A stretch of 64,000 nt of DNA from Arthrobacter sp. TPD3018 (GTDB taxonomy: Bacteria > Pseudomonadota > Alphaproteobacteria > Sphingomonadales > Sphingomonadaceae): NCBI GenBank assembly GCA_003075315.1, contig QDFQ01000003.1:186001-250000 (forward strand), read 5' to 3'. The notes under the pieces are model-generated. The model saw nothing but the letters and a program-made list of their open reading frames with translations, was not told the DNA's origin and did no database searches. Positions 27,438 through 35,947 of the stretch are shown one piece after another (the first letter of the stretch is position 1; every line of letters begins with the position of its first letter). Made by a program: the position numbers and the translations under genes.

Positions 27438-28733
27438 ATGAACACGAACACACCCTTGCGCGTCGCCTTGTCCGGTCTCGGTACGGTGGGCGGCGGCGTC
27501 ATCCGCCTGCTCGATGCGAACCGCGACCTCATCGCCCGGCGCGCGGGCCGCGGGATCGAAGTGGTGGCGGTGTCCGCCCGCGATCGCAGCAAGGACCGTG
27601 GGATCGACCTGACCCGTTTCGACTGGGTGGACGACACGCGCGAACTGGCGTCGCACCCGCAGGCGGATGTGGTGGTGGAGCTGATCGGCGGTTCCGACGG
27701 CCCGGCGCTGACGCTGGCACGCGCGACGCTGGCGGCGGGCAAGGGCTTCGTCACCGCCAACAAGGCGATGCTGGCGCACCACGGCCTGGAGCTGGCGCAG
27801 GCGGCGGAGACGGCGGGCGTGCCGCTGAAGTTCGAGGCGGCGGTCGCGGGCGGCATCCCGGTGATCAAGGGGCTGCGCGAGGGCGCTGCCGCCAATGCGA
27901 TCGGCCGGGTGTACGGCATCCTCAACGGCACGTGCAATTTCATCCTGTCCAAGATGGAGACCGAGGGCCGCGATTTCGCCGAGGTGCTCGCCGAGGCACA
28001 GGCGCTGGGCTATGCCGAAGCGGATCCGAGCTTCGACATCGACGGCGTCGACGCCGCGCACAAATTGTCGATCCTGGCCAGCATCGCCTTCGGTACGCGG
28101 CCGGCGTTTGCGGACGTGGCGGCGACGGGCGTGCGCCATGTGATCGCGGCGGACATCGCGGAGGCGGCGGCGCTCGGGTACAAGGTGCGGCTGGTCGGAG
28201 TCGCCGAATCCGGCGCGAACGGGCTGTTCCAGCGCGTCCACCCGCATCTGGTGCCGATCGACCATCCGCTCGCCCATGTCACCGGGTCGCTCAATGCGGT
28301 GGTGGCGGAGGGCAATTTCGTCGGCCGCCTGTTCTTCCAGGGCGCCGGTGCGGGCGAGGGGCCGACCGCAAGCGCGGTGGTCGCCGACCTGATCGATATC
28401 GCGCGCGGCGAGTTCGGCCCGCCCTATGCGATGCCCGCCGCCTCGCTGACCGCGGAGCCCAAGGCGGATAGCGGCGAGCGACGCGCGCGGGCCTATCTGC
28501 GCTTCACCGTCGAGGACAAGGTGGGCGTGCTCGCCGAGATCGCCGCGGCGATGCGCGATGCCGGCGTGTCGATCGAAAGCCTGATCCAGCGCGGCGTCGC
28601 CGCCGACGGCAGCGTGATCGTCGCGATCGTGACGCACGAAGGACCGGAACGCAGCGTCGCGCATGCGCTGGAGAAGCTGCGGGGATCGCAGAGCCTTGCC
28701 GGCCAGCCGCTGTGGATGCCGATCCTGGGGTGA
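27438..28733 (+). CDS. hom: Homoserine dehydrogenase
   Basis: 431 aa. Reduces aspartate semialdehyde to homoserine, the branch point to threonine and methionine. NAD(P)-binding GLGTVGGGV (residues 13-21), catalytic region GILNGTCNFILSKM, EAQALGYAEADPSFDIDGVDAAHKL, and a C-terminal ACT domain (about 350-431: VEDKVGVLAEIAAAMRDAGVSIESLIQRG) that binds feedback effectors such as threonine. Monofunctional, not fused to aspartokinase. A 52-bp element also found behind metC starts 18 bp after the stop. Confidence 0.97.
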   Translation: MNTNTPLRVALSGLGTVGGGVIRLLDANRDLIARRAGRGIEVVAVSARDRSKDRGIDLTRFDWVDDTRELASHPQADVVVELIGGSDGPALTLARATLAAGKGFVTANKAMLAHHGLELAQAAETAGVPLKFEAAVAGGIPVIKGLREGAAANAIGRVYGILNGTCNFILSKMETEGRDFAEVLAEAQALGYAEADPSFDIDGVDAAHKLSILASIAFGTRPAFADVAATGVRHVIAADIAEAAALGYKVRLVGVAESGANGLFQRVHPHLVPIDHPLAHVTGSLNAVVAEGNFVGRLFFQGAGAGEGPTASAVVADLIDIARGEFGPPYAMPAASLTAEPKADSGERRARAYLRFTVEDKVGVLAEIAAAMRDAGVSIESLIQRGVAADGSVIVAIVTHEGPERSVAHALEKLRGSQSLAGQPLWMPILG

Positions 28734-28750
28734 TGTCCGCCATTTCGAGG

Positions 28751-28802
28751 AAGATAGACAACATGAACACCTGAACGGAAACGTTCGGGGGCTATCGTTT
28801 CC
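28751..28802 (+). repeat. 52-bp dispersed element, copy 2 (3' of hom)
   Basis: Starts AAGATAGACAACATGAACAC and ends with the hairpin GGAAACG (28778-28784)-N12-CGTTTCC. Differs from the copy behind metC at four positions by hand alignment. Same orientation relative to the upstream gene, with similar spacing (18 versus 30 bp after the stop). No T-tract, so not an ordinary terminator. Confidence 0.85.
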
Positions 28803-28963
28803 GAAATGGAGATTTGAGAAAGAGCGGGTCGGGACTGGGTTTCGGTTTACGCCGGTCGGTGCGTGTAGGACAGGGGTGGGGGATTTCGCGTGGCGGGTCA
28901 GGGGCTTGCCGGGTGTGCGATCTTACAGGGTTGGTCCTGGGGGCTGAGCGTGCCCGCTCGATA

Positions 28964-29046
28964 CGTCACCCCAGCGTAGGCTGGGGTCTTTCGCGGCTGC
29001 TGTCGGGCCCTGCATCATAGAGATCCCAGCCTTCGCTGGGATGACG
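28964..29046. repeat. Intergenic palindrome, CGTCACCCCAGC type
   Basis: Arms CGTCACCCCAGCGTAGGCTG and CAGCCTTCGCTGGGATGACG, each with its own small hairpin. Core shared with 841, 24896 and 43802. Confidence 0.8.
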
Positions 29047-29114
29047 GTAAGCGGGCAGGCTTTTGGGGCAGCGTCCCACCGCTTTCCGTCGGCGGGTGTT
29101 GCTCCCTCCAATTT

Positions 29115-29218
29115 CGTCATCCCGGCGAATGCCGGGATCCATGGTCGCGGTGCGGGCGGTTTTACGCGAGCCACAGCTTACATCGTATCCATGGATCCCG
29201 GCGTGCGCCGGGATGACG
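29115..29218. repeat. Intergenic palindrome, CGTCATCCCGGCG...CCATGG type
   Basis: Left arm CGTCATCCCGGCGAATGCCG continuing to GGATCCATGG; right arm begins CCATGGATCCCGGCG and ends GCCGGGATGACG. Inner CCATGG sites and both arm hairpins match the element at 59038-59141. Confidence 0.85.
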
Positions 29219-29236
29219 AATGGGAGGAAGTGGCGC

Positions 29237-29674
29237 CTACGGCGTGACCGTCACCGTTCCCGTGGGCGCCGGGTCGTCGAGCGGGATGGCGATGCGGCCG
29301 CGTTTGTCGGGTTTCTTGGCGAAGGCAGATTTGAGCGCTTTGGCCGCAGCGATCGCCATCGGCACGATCGGCGGGCCGAAGCCCACCGTGCAGCCGCCCT
29401 GGCGCGCTGCGCAGGGCGTTCCCTGCAACTCCAGCGCGCGGACGCTCGACAGTTCGGGGTTGGCGCCGCGGCCGGGGGCCGGGTCGCGTTCGTCGGGCAG
29501 GGGCAGGCGATTGCCGGTGTCGCCATTGCCGCAGACGACGATCGTGCCCTTGTCGTCGGGCTGGCCGCATTGCTTGGCGAGGATCGAGAAGCGCTGCGGC
29601 GTGGCGGCCGGCTGCGAGGCGGTGACCGGCTGCGTCGGGGCGGCAGCCTGCAGGGCGAGGGCGAGCAGGATCAT
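29237..29674 (-). CDS. Small secreted Cys-containing protein A
   Basis: 145 aa, family not recognised. Hydrophobic N-terminus MILLALALQAAAPTQ suggests export. Contains GTIVVCGNGDTGNRLPLPDERDP, related to the VCGRRR...RVP motif of the next gene, plus further Cys pairs (TPC, GGC). C-terminal half is basic, with IPLDDPAPTG. Overlaps the start of the upstream gene by four bases (ATGA), so translated with it. Confidence 0.7.
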   Translation of the reverse strand: MILLALALQAAAPTQPVTASQPAATPQRFSILAKQCGQPDDKGTIVVCGNGDTGNRLPLPDERDPAPGRGANPELSSVRALELQGTPCAARQGGCTVGFGPPIVPMAIAAAKALKSAFAKKPDKRGRIAIPLDDPAPTGTVTVTP

Positions 29675-30018
29675 GGCGCGAGCGGCCGGTCGGTTGCGCC
29701 GGTCAGACCGTGGCGGCTGTTCATCGTCACGCCTGCCATGCCGCCGCCGACTTTGAAGGGCGAGAGCTCCTCGACCGGGTTGGTGCGGTGGAGCAGGCGG
29801 TCGCGTTCGACGATGACCGCTTCGTAGCGCGGATCGCCCGCGTCATGGACGATGAACGGGACGCGGAAGCGGTCGGCACGGCGACGGCCACAGACGGTGA
29901 TGTCGGTCGTGTTGGGATCGGCGACGCAGCGTTCGCCGACGATCACGTCGCGCGATCGCCCGATCAGCCCCTGCGCATCGTCACCCGCCTGTGCGGCCAG
30001 CAGCATCATCCAGATCAT
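29671..30018 (-). CDS. Small secreted Cys-containing protein B
   Basis: 115 aa, family not recognised. N-terminal MIWMMLLAAQAGD is short and hydrophobic. Two cysteines in VGERCVADPNTTDITVCGRR, then RFRVPFIVHDAGDP. The DITVCGRR...(F/Y)RVP pattern recurs in many small sphingomonad exported proteins I have seen annotated only as hypothetical. Last codons overlap protein A. Confidence 0.7.
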   Translation of the reverse strand: MIWMMLLAAQAGDDAQGLIGRSRDVIVGERCVADPNTTDITVCGRRRADRFRVPFIVHDAGDPRYEAVIVERDRLLHRTNPVEELSPFKVGGGMAGVTMNSRHGLTGATDRPLAP

Positions 30019-30084
30019 GCATCCCCCCTCATGCGGGCAGGGCCTATCGTCGCGGGTCGATCGCGTTCGGTCAATCGTCTCCGA

Positions 30085-30360
30085 TCAGTCGTCAAAGTCG
30101 GTCTTGAAGATCGTACGCCCACGGCTGGTGCAGAATTTGTCGCCGACAACCTGACATTTCGTGCCGTCATTGGCGAAGGCGCGATCCTTCGACGTGCGGG
30201 CGAGGGGATCGGGTTCGTAAGGAACGCGATAATCCTCTTGCCGGGGCGGCGGCGTGCAGGCGCCGCTGATGCAACCGAGCGTCGGTTTGGAGGGCGTCAG
30301 CTTGAACCCCGCGACGGCGTCGCTGGGGGCGGACGGGATCAGCAACAGCAGCGCGAACAT
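30085..30360 (-). CDS. Small secreted Cys-containing protein C
   Basis: 91 aa, family not recognised. N-terminal MFALLLLIPSAPSDAVAGF as a likely signal. Four cysteines (GCISGAC and KCQVVGDKFC), suggesting two disulfides in the periplasm, and a DYRVPYEPDP stretch reminiscent of RVP in protein B. First of three similar genes on this strand, 67 bp before protein B. Confidence 0.65.
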   Translation of the reverse strand: MFALLLLIPSAPSDAVAGFKLTPSKPTLGCISGACTPPPRQEDYRVPYEPDPLARTSKDRAFANDGTKCQVVGDKFCTSRGRTIFKTDFDD

Positions 30361-30420
30361 GGGACGGGCACTCCCGAACGGCTTTGGTGGGAACGAATGT
30401 TGGCCGAAACGGCGCGACGA

Positions 30421-30852
30421 TCAAGCGCTAACCGGAGCGACCTGCAGGCGCGGGATTTCGATCGCGGGGCAGCGGTCCATCACGACCTGCAATCCGGCGG
30501 CCTCGGCGCGGGCAGCGGCGGCATCGTCGATCACGCCCAATTGCATCCACACCGCCTTGGCGCCGATCGCGATGGCCTGATCGACGATAGGGCCGACCGC
30601 GTCCGACCGGCGGAAGATATCGACGATGTCGATCGGGTCGCCCAATTGGTCGAGATCGCGGAAGACGAATTCGCCATGCAGATGTTCGCCGGTGATCTGC
30701 GGATTGACCGGGATCACGCGATAGCCGTGGGTCTGGAGCGTCGCCATGACGCGGTACGATGGGCGATCGGGCCGATCGGACGCACCGACCAGCGCGATCG
30801 TGCGGGCGGTTTCGAGCAGCGTCTTGATCGCGGCATCGTCGGTGAGGGGCAT
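30421..30852 (-). CDS. CoA-binding domain protein (YccU type)
   Basis: 143 aa. Rossmann-fold CoA_binding_2 protein: TIALVGASDRPDRPSYRVMA (nucleotide-binding loop), YRVIPVNPQITGEHLHGE, DIVDIFRRSDAVGPIVDQAI, GAKAVWMQLGVIDDAAAARA and DRCPAIEIPRL near the end. Physiological role of this family is unclear. Start ATG 30852 preceded by GGAGAC; the open frame extends to 30936 without support. Confidence 0.88.
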   Translation of the reverse strand: MPLTDDAAIKTLLETARTIALVGASDRPDRPSYRVMATLQTHGYRVIPVNPQITGEHLHGEFVFRDLDQLGDPIDIVDIFRRSDAVGPIVDQAIAIGAKAVWMQLGVIDDAAAARAEAAGLQVVMDRCPAIEIPRLQVAPVSA

Positions 30853-30947
30853 CGGTGCGTCTCCGGCTGGGTGGGAGATATACCGTTGCCGGGGGCGGTG
30901 GTTCCTTGGGGGGCGTCTGGGGGCGGGGCGCCCCACCGTTTTCGCCT

Positions 30948-31031
30948 CGTCACCCCGGACTTGATCCGGGGTCCCGCTGATCGGCGACGTTTGAAGAAGA
31001 AGCGGGACCCCGGCTCAAGGCCGGGGTGACG
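30948..31031. repeat. Intergenic palindrome, CGTCACCCCGG...GGTCCCGC type
   Basis: Left arm CGTCACCCCGGACTTGATCC with GGGGTCCCGC, right arm GCGGGACCCCGG ... GCCGGGGTGACG. Outer arms pair over about 24 bases; each half also folds (CCCCGG-acttgat-CCGGGG; CCCCGGC-tcaag-GCCGGGG). Nearly identical to 37629, 41990 and 56466. Confidence 0.88.
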
Positions 31032-31072
31032 GGTGTGTGGTGGGGTGACGCGGGCGGGGCGGCGGGGAGGCG

Positions 31073-32020
31073 TCAGTGCGTCGCGAGCCAATCCGCGACG
31101 CGGGCGGCGATGGGGGCGAAGATCGTGTCGTTCGGGTCAGCGGCGGGAGGCTTGCCGGCGTCGGAGGCGGTGCGGATGTCGATCGCCAGTGGCACGCGGC
31201 CGAGGAAGGGCAGGCCGAGGCGCTGGGCGGTGGCTTCGGCGCCGCCCTGGCCGAAGGGGTCGGAGATTTCGCCGCAATGCGGACAGGCATAGCCCGCCAT
31301 ATTTTCGACGAGGCCGATCACCGGTACGCCGGCCTTGTCGAACAGGTCGATCGCGCGCGTCGCATCGATGAGCGCGAGGTCCTGCGGGGTGGAGACGATC
31401 ACGGCGCCCGCGGGCTTGTGCTTCTGGACCATCGTCAGCTGCACGTCGCCGGTGCCGGGCGGCAGATCCAGCACCAGCGTGTCGGTCGCGCCCCAATCCG
31501 CCTCGACCAATTGGGTCAGTGCGCCCGCGACCATCGGCCCGCGCCAGGCGAGCGCGCGCCCGTCTTCGACCAGCTGCCCCATCGACAGCATCGGCACGCC
31601 ATAGGGGGTGGGCACCGGATCGAGCACCTTGTCCTTTGCAGTCGGGCGCTGGCCCTCGGCGGCCATGAGCCGCGGCTGCGAGGGGCCGTAGATATCGGCG
31701 TCGACCAGCCCGACGCGGCGGCCGGTCTGCTTCAGGGCGATGGCGAGGTTGGCGGCGAGCGTCGACTTGCCGACGCCGCCCTTGCCGCTCGCCACCGCGA
31801 TCAGCCGACGGGCGACGCGCTCGGCGGTGACGACGAGGCGGACCTCGCCGGCCCAGCTGCGTTCGGCGGCGGCGCGGACCTCCGCCTCCAGCGTCGCGCG
31901 CTCGCTTGCCGACAGGCCGGTCGCGTCCAGGACGATGCCGGCGCGGTCTCCCTCGAAGCGCAAGGTGGCGCGGCTGCCGGCGGCGGCGCGGACGGCGGCG
32001 ATCGTAACGTCTTGTGTCAT
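31073..32020 (-). CDS. mrp: Mrp/NBP35-family Fe-S carrier P-loop ATPase
   Basis: 315 aa. Cytosolic ATPase that binds and delivers 4Fe-4S clusters. N-terminal DUF59-like helical part (1-65), deviant Walker A SGKGGVGKST (78-87), VDADIYGPSQPRL, and the cluster-binding C246-P-H-C249 in MAGYACPHCG. Start ATG 32020 (MTQDVTIAAV); the frame reaches 32056. Divergent from hflK with 71 bp between. Confidence 0.93.
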   Translation of the reverse strand: MTQDVTIAAVRAAAGSRATLRFEGDRAGIVLDATGLSASERATLEAEVRAAAERSWAGEVRLVVTAERVARRLIAVASGKGGVGKSTLAANLAIALKQTGRRVGLVDADIYGPSQPRLMAAEGQRPTAKDKVLDPVPTPYGVPMLSMGQLVEDGRALAWRGPMVAGALTQLVEADWGATDTLVLDLPPGTGDVQLTMVQKHKPAGAVIVSTPQDLALIDATRAIDLFDKAGVPVIGLVENMAGYACPHCGEISDPFGQGGAEATAQRLGLPFLGRVPLAIDIRTASDAGKPPAADPNDTIFAPIAARVADWLATH

Positions 32021-32091
32021 GGCGGCGCAGATAGGGGCCCGCCTGCGGCTTGGCACTGTTTTTCCGCAAACACCCTCCTATAACAGAGGGT

Positions 32092-33219
32092 ATGACGATC
32101 CTGCCGGGCAACACCAATCGCCCTCCCATTCTCGCCGCCGAACCACCGAAGAGCCCGTGGGGATCGGGCGATGACGATCAGGGCGGTGGCCCGCGCAACC
32201 CCTGGGCGCTGCCGCCGGGCGGTCGCAAGCCCGCCAACAAGCCGACGGCGCTCGACGAATTCCTGAAGAAGGCGCGCGGCGGTGGCGGCGGCAATGGTGG
32301 GGGCGGCGGCTTCGGCGGCCTGCCCGTGTCGCCCAATCCGCGCGCGCTGTGGCTGATCGGGGCGGGGATCATCCTGCTCGTCTGGATCCTCTACACCTCG
32401 ATCCACCCGATCGCGCCGCAGGAGCGCGGCGTGGTGACCTACCTTGGCCGCTATTCGGGGACGCTCGATCCCGGCATTGCGATGACGATGCCCGCGCCGA
32501 TCGCGCGCGTGGTGAAGGTGGACGTGCAGAATATCCGCATCGAGAATTTTCCCGAGACCGGCTCGGAAAACCTGATGCTGACGCGCGATCAGAACATCAT
32601 CGACCTCGCCTATGCGGTACGCTGGAAGATCGCGAACCCGCAGGATTACGTGTTCCAGATCGACAAGCCGCGCGAGACGGTGCGCGCGACGGCCGAAAGC
32701 GTGATGCGCGAAGTGGTCGCCAACCAGACGCTCGACGCGGCGCTCGGGCCGGGCCGTGCGCAGATGGAGAACCAGGCGCAGGAGCGGATGCAGAAGGTGC
32801 TGGACGATTACAAGTCGGGCATCGTCGTCGTCGGCGTCGGCATCAAGCAGGCCGATCCGCCCGCGCGCGTCAACGATGCGTTCAAGGACGTCACCGCCGC
32901 GCAGCAGGATGCGCAGGGCGTGCGCAACCAGGCGCAATCCTATGCCAAGCAGGTGATCGCGCGCGCCGAGGGCGAGGCGTCGCAATTCGACAAGGTGTAC
33001 GAACAGTACAAGCTAGCCCCCGCCGTCACCCGCCGCCGCATGTATTACGAGACCATGGAGGCCGTGCTGGCCAAGTCCGACAAGACGATCGTCGAGCCCG
33101 GCAACGTCGTGCCCTATCTGCAGTCGCAGGGCGCGCGTCGCCTGCCCGACAGCGTGCCGGCGGCACCGGCCGCGGTGACGCCGACCCAGCCCGTCACCAC
33201 GACGGGAGGCGGCCAGTGA
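32092..33219 (+). CDS. hflK: HflK, SPFH-domain regulator of FtsH
   Basis: 375 aa inner-membrane protein; with HflC it forms the large periplasmic cage around FtsH and modulates proteolysis of membrane proteins. Gly-rich N-terminus with DEFLKKARGGGGGNGGGGG (around residues 55-74), one transmembrane helix (86-104), then the SPFH/band-7 domain IAPQERGVVTYLGRYSGTLDPG and a coiled-coil region. Start ATG 32092 with AGAGGG just upstream. Stop overlaps the GTG start of hflC. Confidence 0.96.
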   Translation: MTILPGNTNRPPILAAEPPKSPWGSGDDDQGGGPRNPWALPPGGRKPANKPTALDEFLKKARGGGGGNGGGGGFGGLPVSPNPRALWLIGAGIILLVWILYTSIHPIAPQERGVVTYLGRYSGTLDPGIAMTMPAPIARVVKVDVQNIRIENFPETGSENLMLTRDQNIIDLAYAVRWKIANPQDYVFQIDKPRETVRATAESVMREVVANQTLDAALGPGRAQMENQAQERMQKVLDDYKSGIVVVGVGIKQADPPARVNDAFKDVTAAQQDAQGVRNQAQSYAKQVIARAEGEASQFDKVYEQYKLAPAVTRRRMYYETMEAVLAKSDKTIVEPGNVVPYLQSQGARRLPDSVPAAPAAVTPTQPVTTTGGGQ

Positions 33220-34091
33220 AGGGGCTCTGGCGGCACCCGATCGCGCTCGGCATGGCGGCGCTGATCCTCGTCATCCTGTTCGCCGCGACGATCGTGATCG
33301 TGCCCGAGACGCAGCAGGTGGTGATCCTGCGCTTCGAACAGCCGGTGCGCACGGTGAATGCGTGGAAGCCGAACGAACAGTTCGGGCGGACCGGCGCGGG
33401 GCCGATCCTGCGCATTCCGTTCGTCGACCGGCTGGTATGGCTCAACAAGCGCGTGCTGGACGTCGATTACGACAACCAGCAGGTGCTCTCGTCCGACCAG
33501 CTGCGGCTCGAGGTGGATGCCTATGCGCGCTTCCGCATCATCGATCCGCTGAAGGCGGTGAATGCGACCGGCAGCACGTCGCAGACCGAAAGCGCGATCA
33601 CCGACGCGCTGCGGCCGCTGCTCGGCAGCTCGATCCGCAACGAGCTGGGCAACCAGCCGTTCGCGACATTGCTCAGCCCCGAGCGTGATCAGGTGATGGA
33701 CAATATTCAGGCGCGCCTGCAGCGGCTCGCCAGCCAATATGGCGTCCAGATCGTCGACGTGCGGATCAAGCATGCCGACCTGCCCGACGGCAGCCCGCTC
33801 GACCGGGCGCTCGCGCGGATGGCGACGGCGCGCCAGCAGCAGGCGATCACGATCCGCGCGCAGGGTCAGAAGGACGCGCAGATCATCCGCGGCGAAGCCG
33901 ATGCGCAGGCCGCGCGCATCTATGCCGAAAGCTTCACCAAGGATGCGGACTTCTACGACTTCTACCGCGCCATGCAGTCGTATCGTCACACGTTCGGGGC
34001 AGACGGCGGCCCGGCCCCCAGCGGGTCGACGAACATCATCCTGTCGCCGAACAACAGTTACTTGCGCGAGTTCGAAGGGCGTGGTCGGTAA
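33216..34091 (+). CDS. hflC: HflC, SPFH-domain partner of HflK
   Basis: 291 aa. GTG start at 33216 inside the last codons of hflK (GTGA). Single N-terminal transmembrane helix (residues 8-27), SPFH domain starting VPETQQVVILRFEQPV, RLVWLNKRVLDVDYDNQQVLSSDQLRLEVDAYARFRI, and C-terminal ARQQQAITIRAQGQKDAQIIRGEADAQAA helix typical of HflC. No independent ribosome-binding site is needed given the coupling. Confidence 0.96.
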   Translation: MKGLWRHPIALGMAALILVILFAATIVIVPETQQVVILRFEQPVRTVNAWKPNEQFGRTGAGPILRIPFVDRLVWLNKRVLDVDYDNQQVLSSDQLRLEVDAYARFRIIDPLKAVNATGSTSQTESAITDALRPLLGSSIRNELGNQPFATLLSPERDQVMDNIQARLQRLASQYGVQIVDVRIKHADLPDGSPLDRALARMATARQQQAITIRAQGQKDAQIIRGEADAQAARIYAESFTKDADFYDFYRAMQSYRHTFGADGGPAPSGSTNIILSPNNSYLREFEGRGR

Positions 34092-34189
34092 CGGGGAGGC
34101 CAGCGGGGCGTTGATTGTCGACGCCCCGCTCCCCAGCTGAACAGTCCGGGCTTTCTATGCCATGAACATTCAAGCGGCGTTCAGGCGTT

Positions 34190-34208
34190 CGGGGCCAGTA
34201 CGGCCCCG
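34190..34208 (+). promoter_or_regulatory. Hairpin in the leader of the DegP-type gene
   Basis: CGGGGCC (34190-34196) pairs perfectly with GGCCCCG (34202-34208) over a 5-base loop, 37 bp before the GTG start. The preceding 30 bases carry repeated TTCA/GTTC words. May terminate hflC transcription or structure the protease mRNA; there is no T-tract. Confidence 0.3.
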
Positions 34209-34244
34209 CTCCGGGACGCCATTCAAGAAGAGGATTTCCCCCTA

Positions 34245-35801
34245 GTGCGCTACGCCTACGCCATCACCAGTGCGCTTCTCCTCGGCGGTGCGACCGCCAC
34301 GCTCGCGCTTCAGCCGAGCGTTGCCCAGCAGGCCCAGAATGAACCGGGTGCCATCCAGGCGAGCGTACCGCGCTCGGGCGCGCCGATGAGCTTTGCCGAC
34401 ATGGTCGCCAAGCTGCAGCCGGCGGTCGTCAACATCTCGACCAAGCAGACGATCGTGCAGCGCCAGCAGGCGAACCCGTTCTCGGGCACGCCGTTCGGCG
34501 ACCTGTTCGGCGGCATGGGTATGGGCGGCCAGGGCGCGCCGGTGAAGCGCGAGGGGGCCTCGCTCGGCTCGGGCTTCCTGATTTCGCCCGACGGCTATGT
34601 CGTGACCAACAATCACGTCATCGCGCCGGGCGCGCAGGGCGCGACGGTCAATTCGATCACCGTCACGCTGAACAACAACAAGGAATATACCGCCCGCGTC
34701 ATCGGCAAGGATCAGGATTCGGACCTGGCGCTGCTCAAGATCGACGCGACCAACCTGCCCTATGTGAAGTGGGGCGACAGCAGCAAGGCGCGGGTCGGCG
34801 ACTGGGTGCTGGCGATCGGCGAGCCCTTCGGCCTGGGCGGCACGGTGACCGCCGGCATCATCTCGGCGATCAACCGCGTCACCGGCCAGGGCGGCGCGTA
34901 CGACCGCTTCATCCAGACCGATGCCTCGATCAACCAGGGCAATTCGGGCGGCCCGATGTTCGACCTCAACGGCAATGTGATCGGCGTGAACTCGCAGATC
35001 TTCAGCCAGTCGGGCGGCAACATCGGCATCGGCTTCGCGATCCCGGCGGCGACCGCCAAGCCGATCATCGAGACGTTCATGAAGGGCGGCAAGATTACGC
35101 GCGGCTATATCGGCGTGACCATCGGCGGCGCGGTGGACGACGATGCCGCGGCAGCACTGGGCATTCCGAAGGGCCAGGGCGAGCTGATCGCCGGTGTCGA
35201 GCCGACGGGGCCGTCTGCGAAGGCGGGCCTGCGCTCGGGTGACGTCGTGACGCGGATCAACGGCCAGGACGTCAATCCCAACCAGACGCTGACCTATCTG
35301 GTGTCCAACCTGCAGCCGGGCACGACGGCGCGCTTCGATATCCTGCGCGGCGGCAAGCCGATGACGATCAACATCGCCGTCGCGACGCGTCCGTCGAACG
35401 AGCAGTTGCAGGCGCGGGCGAATGGCGGCGAAGATTCGGGCGGCTTCGGGCCGAACGGTGGTCAGGGTGATGACGACGGGTCGGATGACGGCACGACGCA
35501 AGGAACGACGGCCCCGCTTGGGCTGAACGTCCAGCCGCTGACGCCGGGTATCGCTCGCGCGATCGGCGTCGATCCGACGGTGCAGGGCGTCGTTATCGCG
35601 ACGGTCGACGCGAGCAGCGACGCCGCCGGCAAGCTGAAGCGCGGCGACGTCATCCAAGGCATCAACGGCAACCCTGTGCGCACCGCGGCGGACGTTGCGC
35701 GGATCGTCGCACAGGCGAAGGCGGCGGGCCGTCCGCAGGTGTTGCTGCTGGTGCAGCGTGGCCGCGGCGCGCCGGGCTTCATCCCGCTCAAGGTGAAGTA
35801 A
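34245..35801 (+). CDS. degP: DegP/HtrA-type periplasmic serine protease
   Basis: 518 aa. Sec signal peptide with cleavage near AQQAQ (residue 28). Trypsin-like domain with H124 (VVTNNHVI), D160 (DQDSDLALLKI) and S234 (QGNSGGPM), followed by two PDZ domains (about 280-375 and 420-510) joined by a Gly/Asp-rich linker (EDSGGFGPNGGQGDDDGSDD). Degrades or refolds misfolded envelope proteins. GTG start at 34245 with AAGAAGAGGA upstream. It follows hflKC, another envelope quality-control pair. Confidence 0.95.
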   Translation: MRYAYAITSALLLGGATATLALQPSVAQQAQNEPGAIQASVPRSGAPMSFADMVAKLQPAVVNISTKQTIVQRQQANPFSGTPFGDLFGGMGMGGQGAPVKREGASLGSGFLISPDGYVVTNNHVIAPGAQGATVNSITVTLNNNKEYTARVIGKDQDSDLALLKIDATNLPYVKWGDSSKARVGDWVLAIGEPFGLGGTVTAGIISAINRVTGQGGAYDRFIQTDASINQGNSGGPMFDLNGNVIGVNSQIFSQSGGNIGIGFAIPAATAKPIIETFMKGGKITRGYIGVTIGGAVDDDAAAALGIPKGQGELIAGVEPTGPSAKAGLRSGDVVTRINGQDVNPNQTLTYLVSNLQPGTTARFDILRGGKPMTINIAVATRPSNEQLQARANGGEDSGGFGPNGGQGDDDGSDDGTTQGTTAPLGLNVQPLTPGIARAIGVDPTVQGVVIATVDASSDAAGKLKRGDVIQGINGNPVRTAADVARIVAQAKAAGRPQVLLLVQRGRGAPGFIPLKVK

Positions 35802-35824
35802 TCGCGTACGGTACGACAGCACGC

Positions 35825-35853
35825 CGTCACCCCGGGTCGAGCCCGGGGTGACG
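35825..35853. repeat. Minimal CGTCA...TGACG palindrome behind degP
   Basis: CGTCACCCCGGG-TCGAG-CCCGGGGTGACG, a perfect 12-bp stem with a 5-base loop, 24 bp after the degP stop. Same termini as the long family but only a single hairpin. No T-tract directly after it, yet it could stop transcription. Confidence 0.85.
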
Positions 35854-35947
35854 AGAATAGGGTCGGCGCTCTTCGGAGCTCCGGCCCTTTTCTTTTGCCG
35901 GGCCGCCGCGCTACGTCTGCCGCCGAGAACAAGCAGGAGCGCGAGGC

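Larger units (their letters stand above)
28734..29236. other. Gene-free interval downstream of hom
   Basis: 503 bases without a supported gene between hom and the convergent small-protein genes. Contains the second copy of the 52-bp element and two palindromes (28964-29046, 29115-29218), all listed separately. Bases 28804-28963 show no structure I could identify. Confidence 0.7.

Noticed and set aside
28768..28786. LexA box in the 52-bp element
   Set aside because: GAAC words are spaced by 4 and 6 bases rather than the seven of the alphaproteobacterial GTTC-N7-GTTC site.
28778..28802. EcfG (general stress) promoter GGAAC-N16/17-CGTT inside the 52-bp element
   Set aside because: The spacing between GGAAA and CGTT is 14 bases and the -35 lacks C; the symmetric GGAAACG/CGTTTCC arms are explained better as a hairpin.
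28663..29020. Small ORFs in the gap after hom
   Set aside because: They read through the 52-bp element and palindromes, have no ribosome-binding sites and no protein-like composition.
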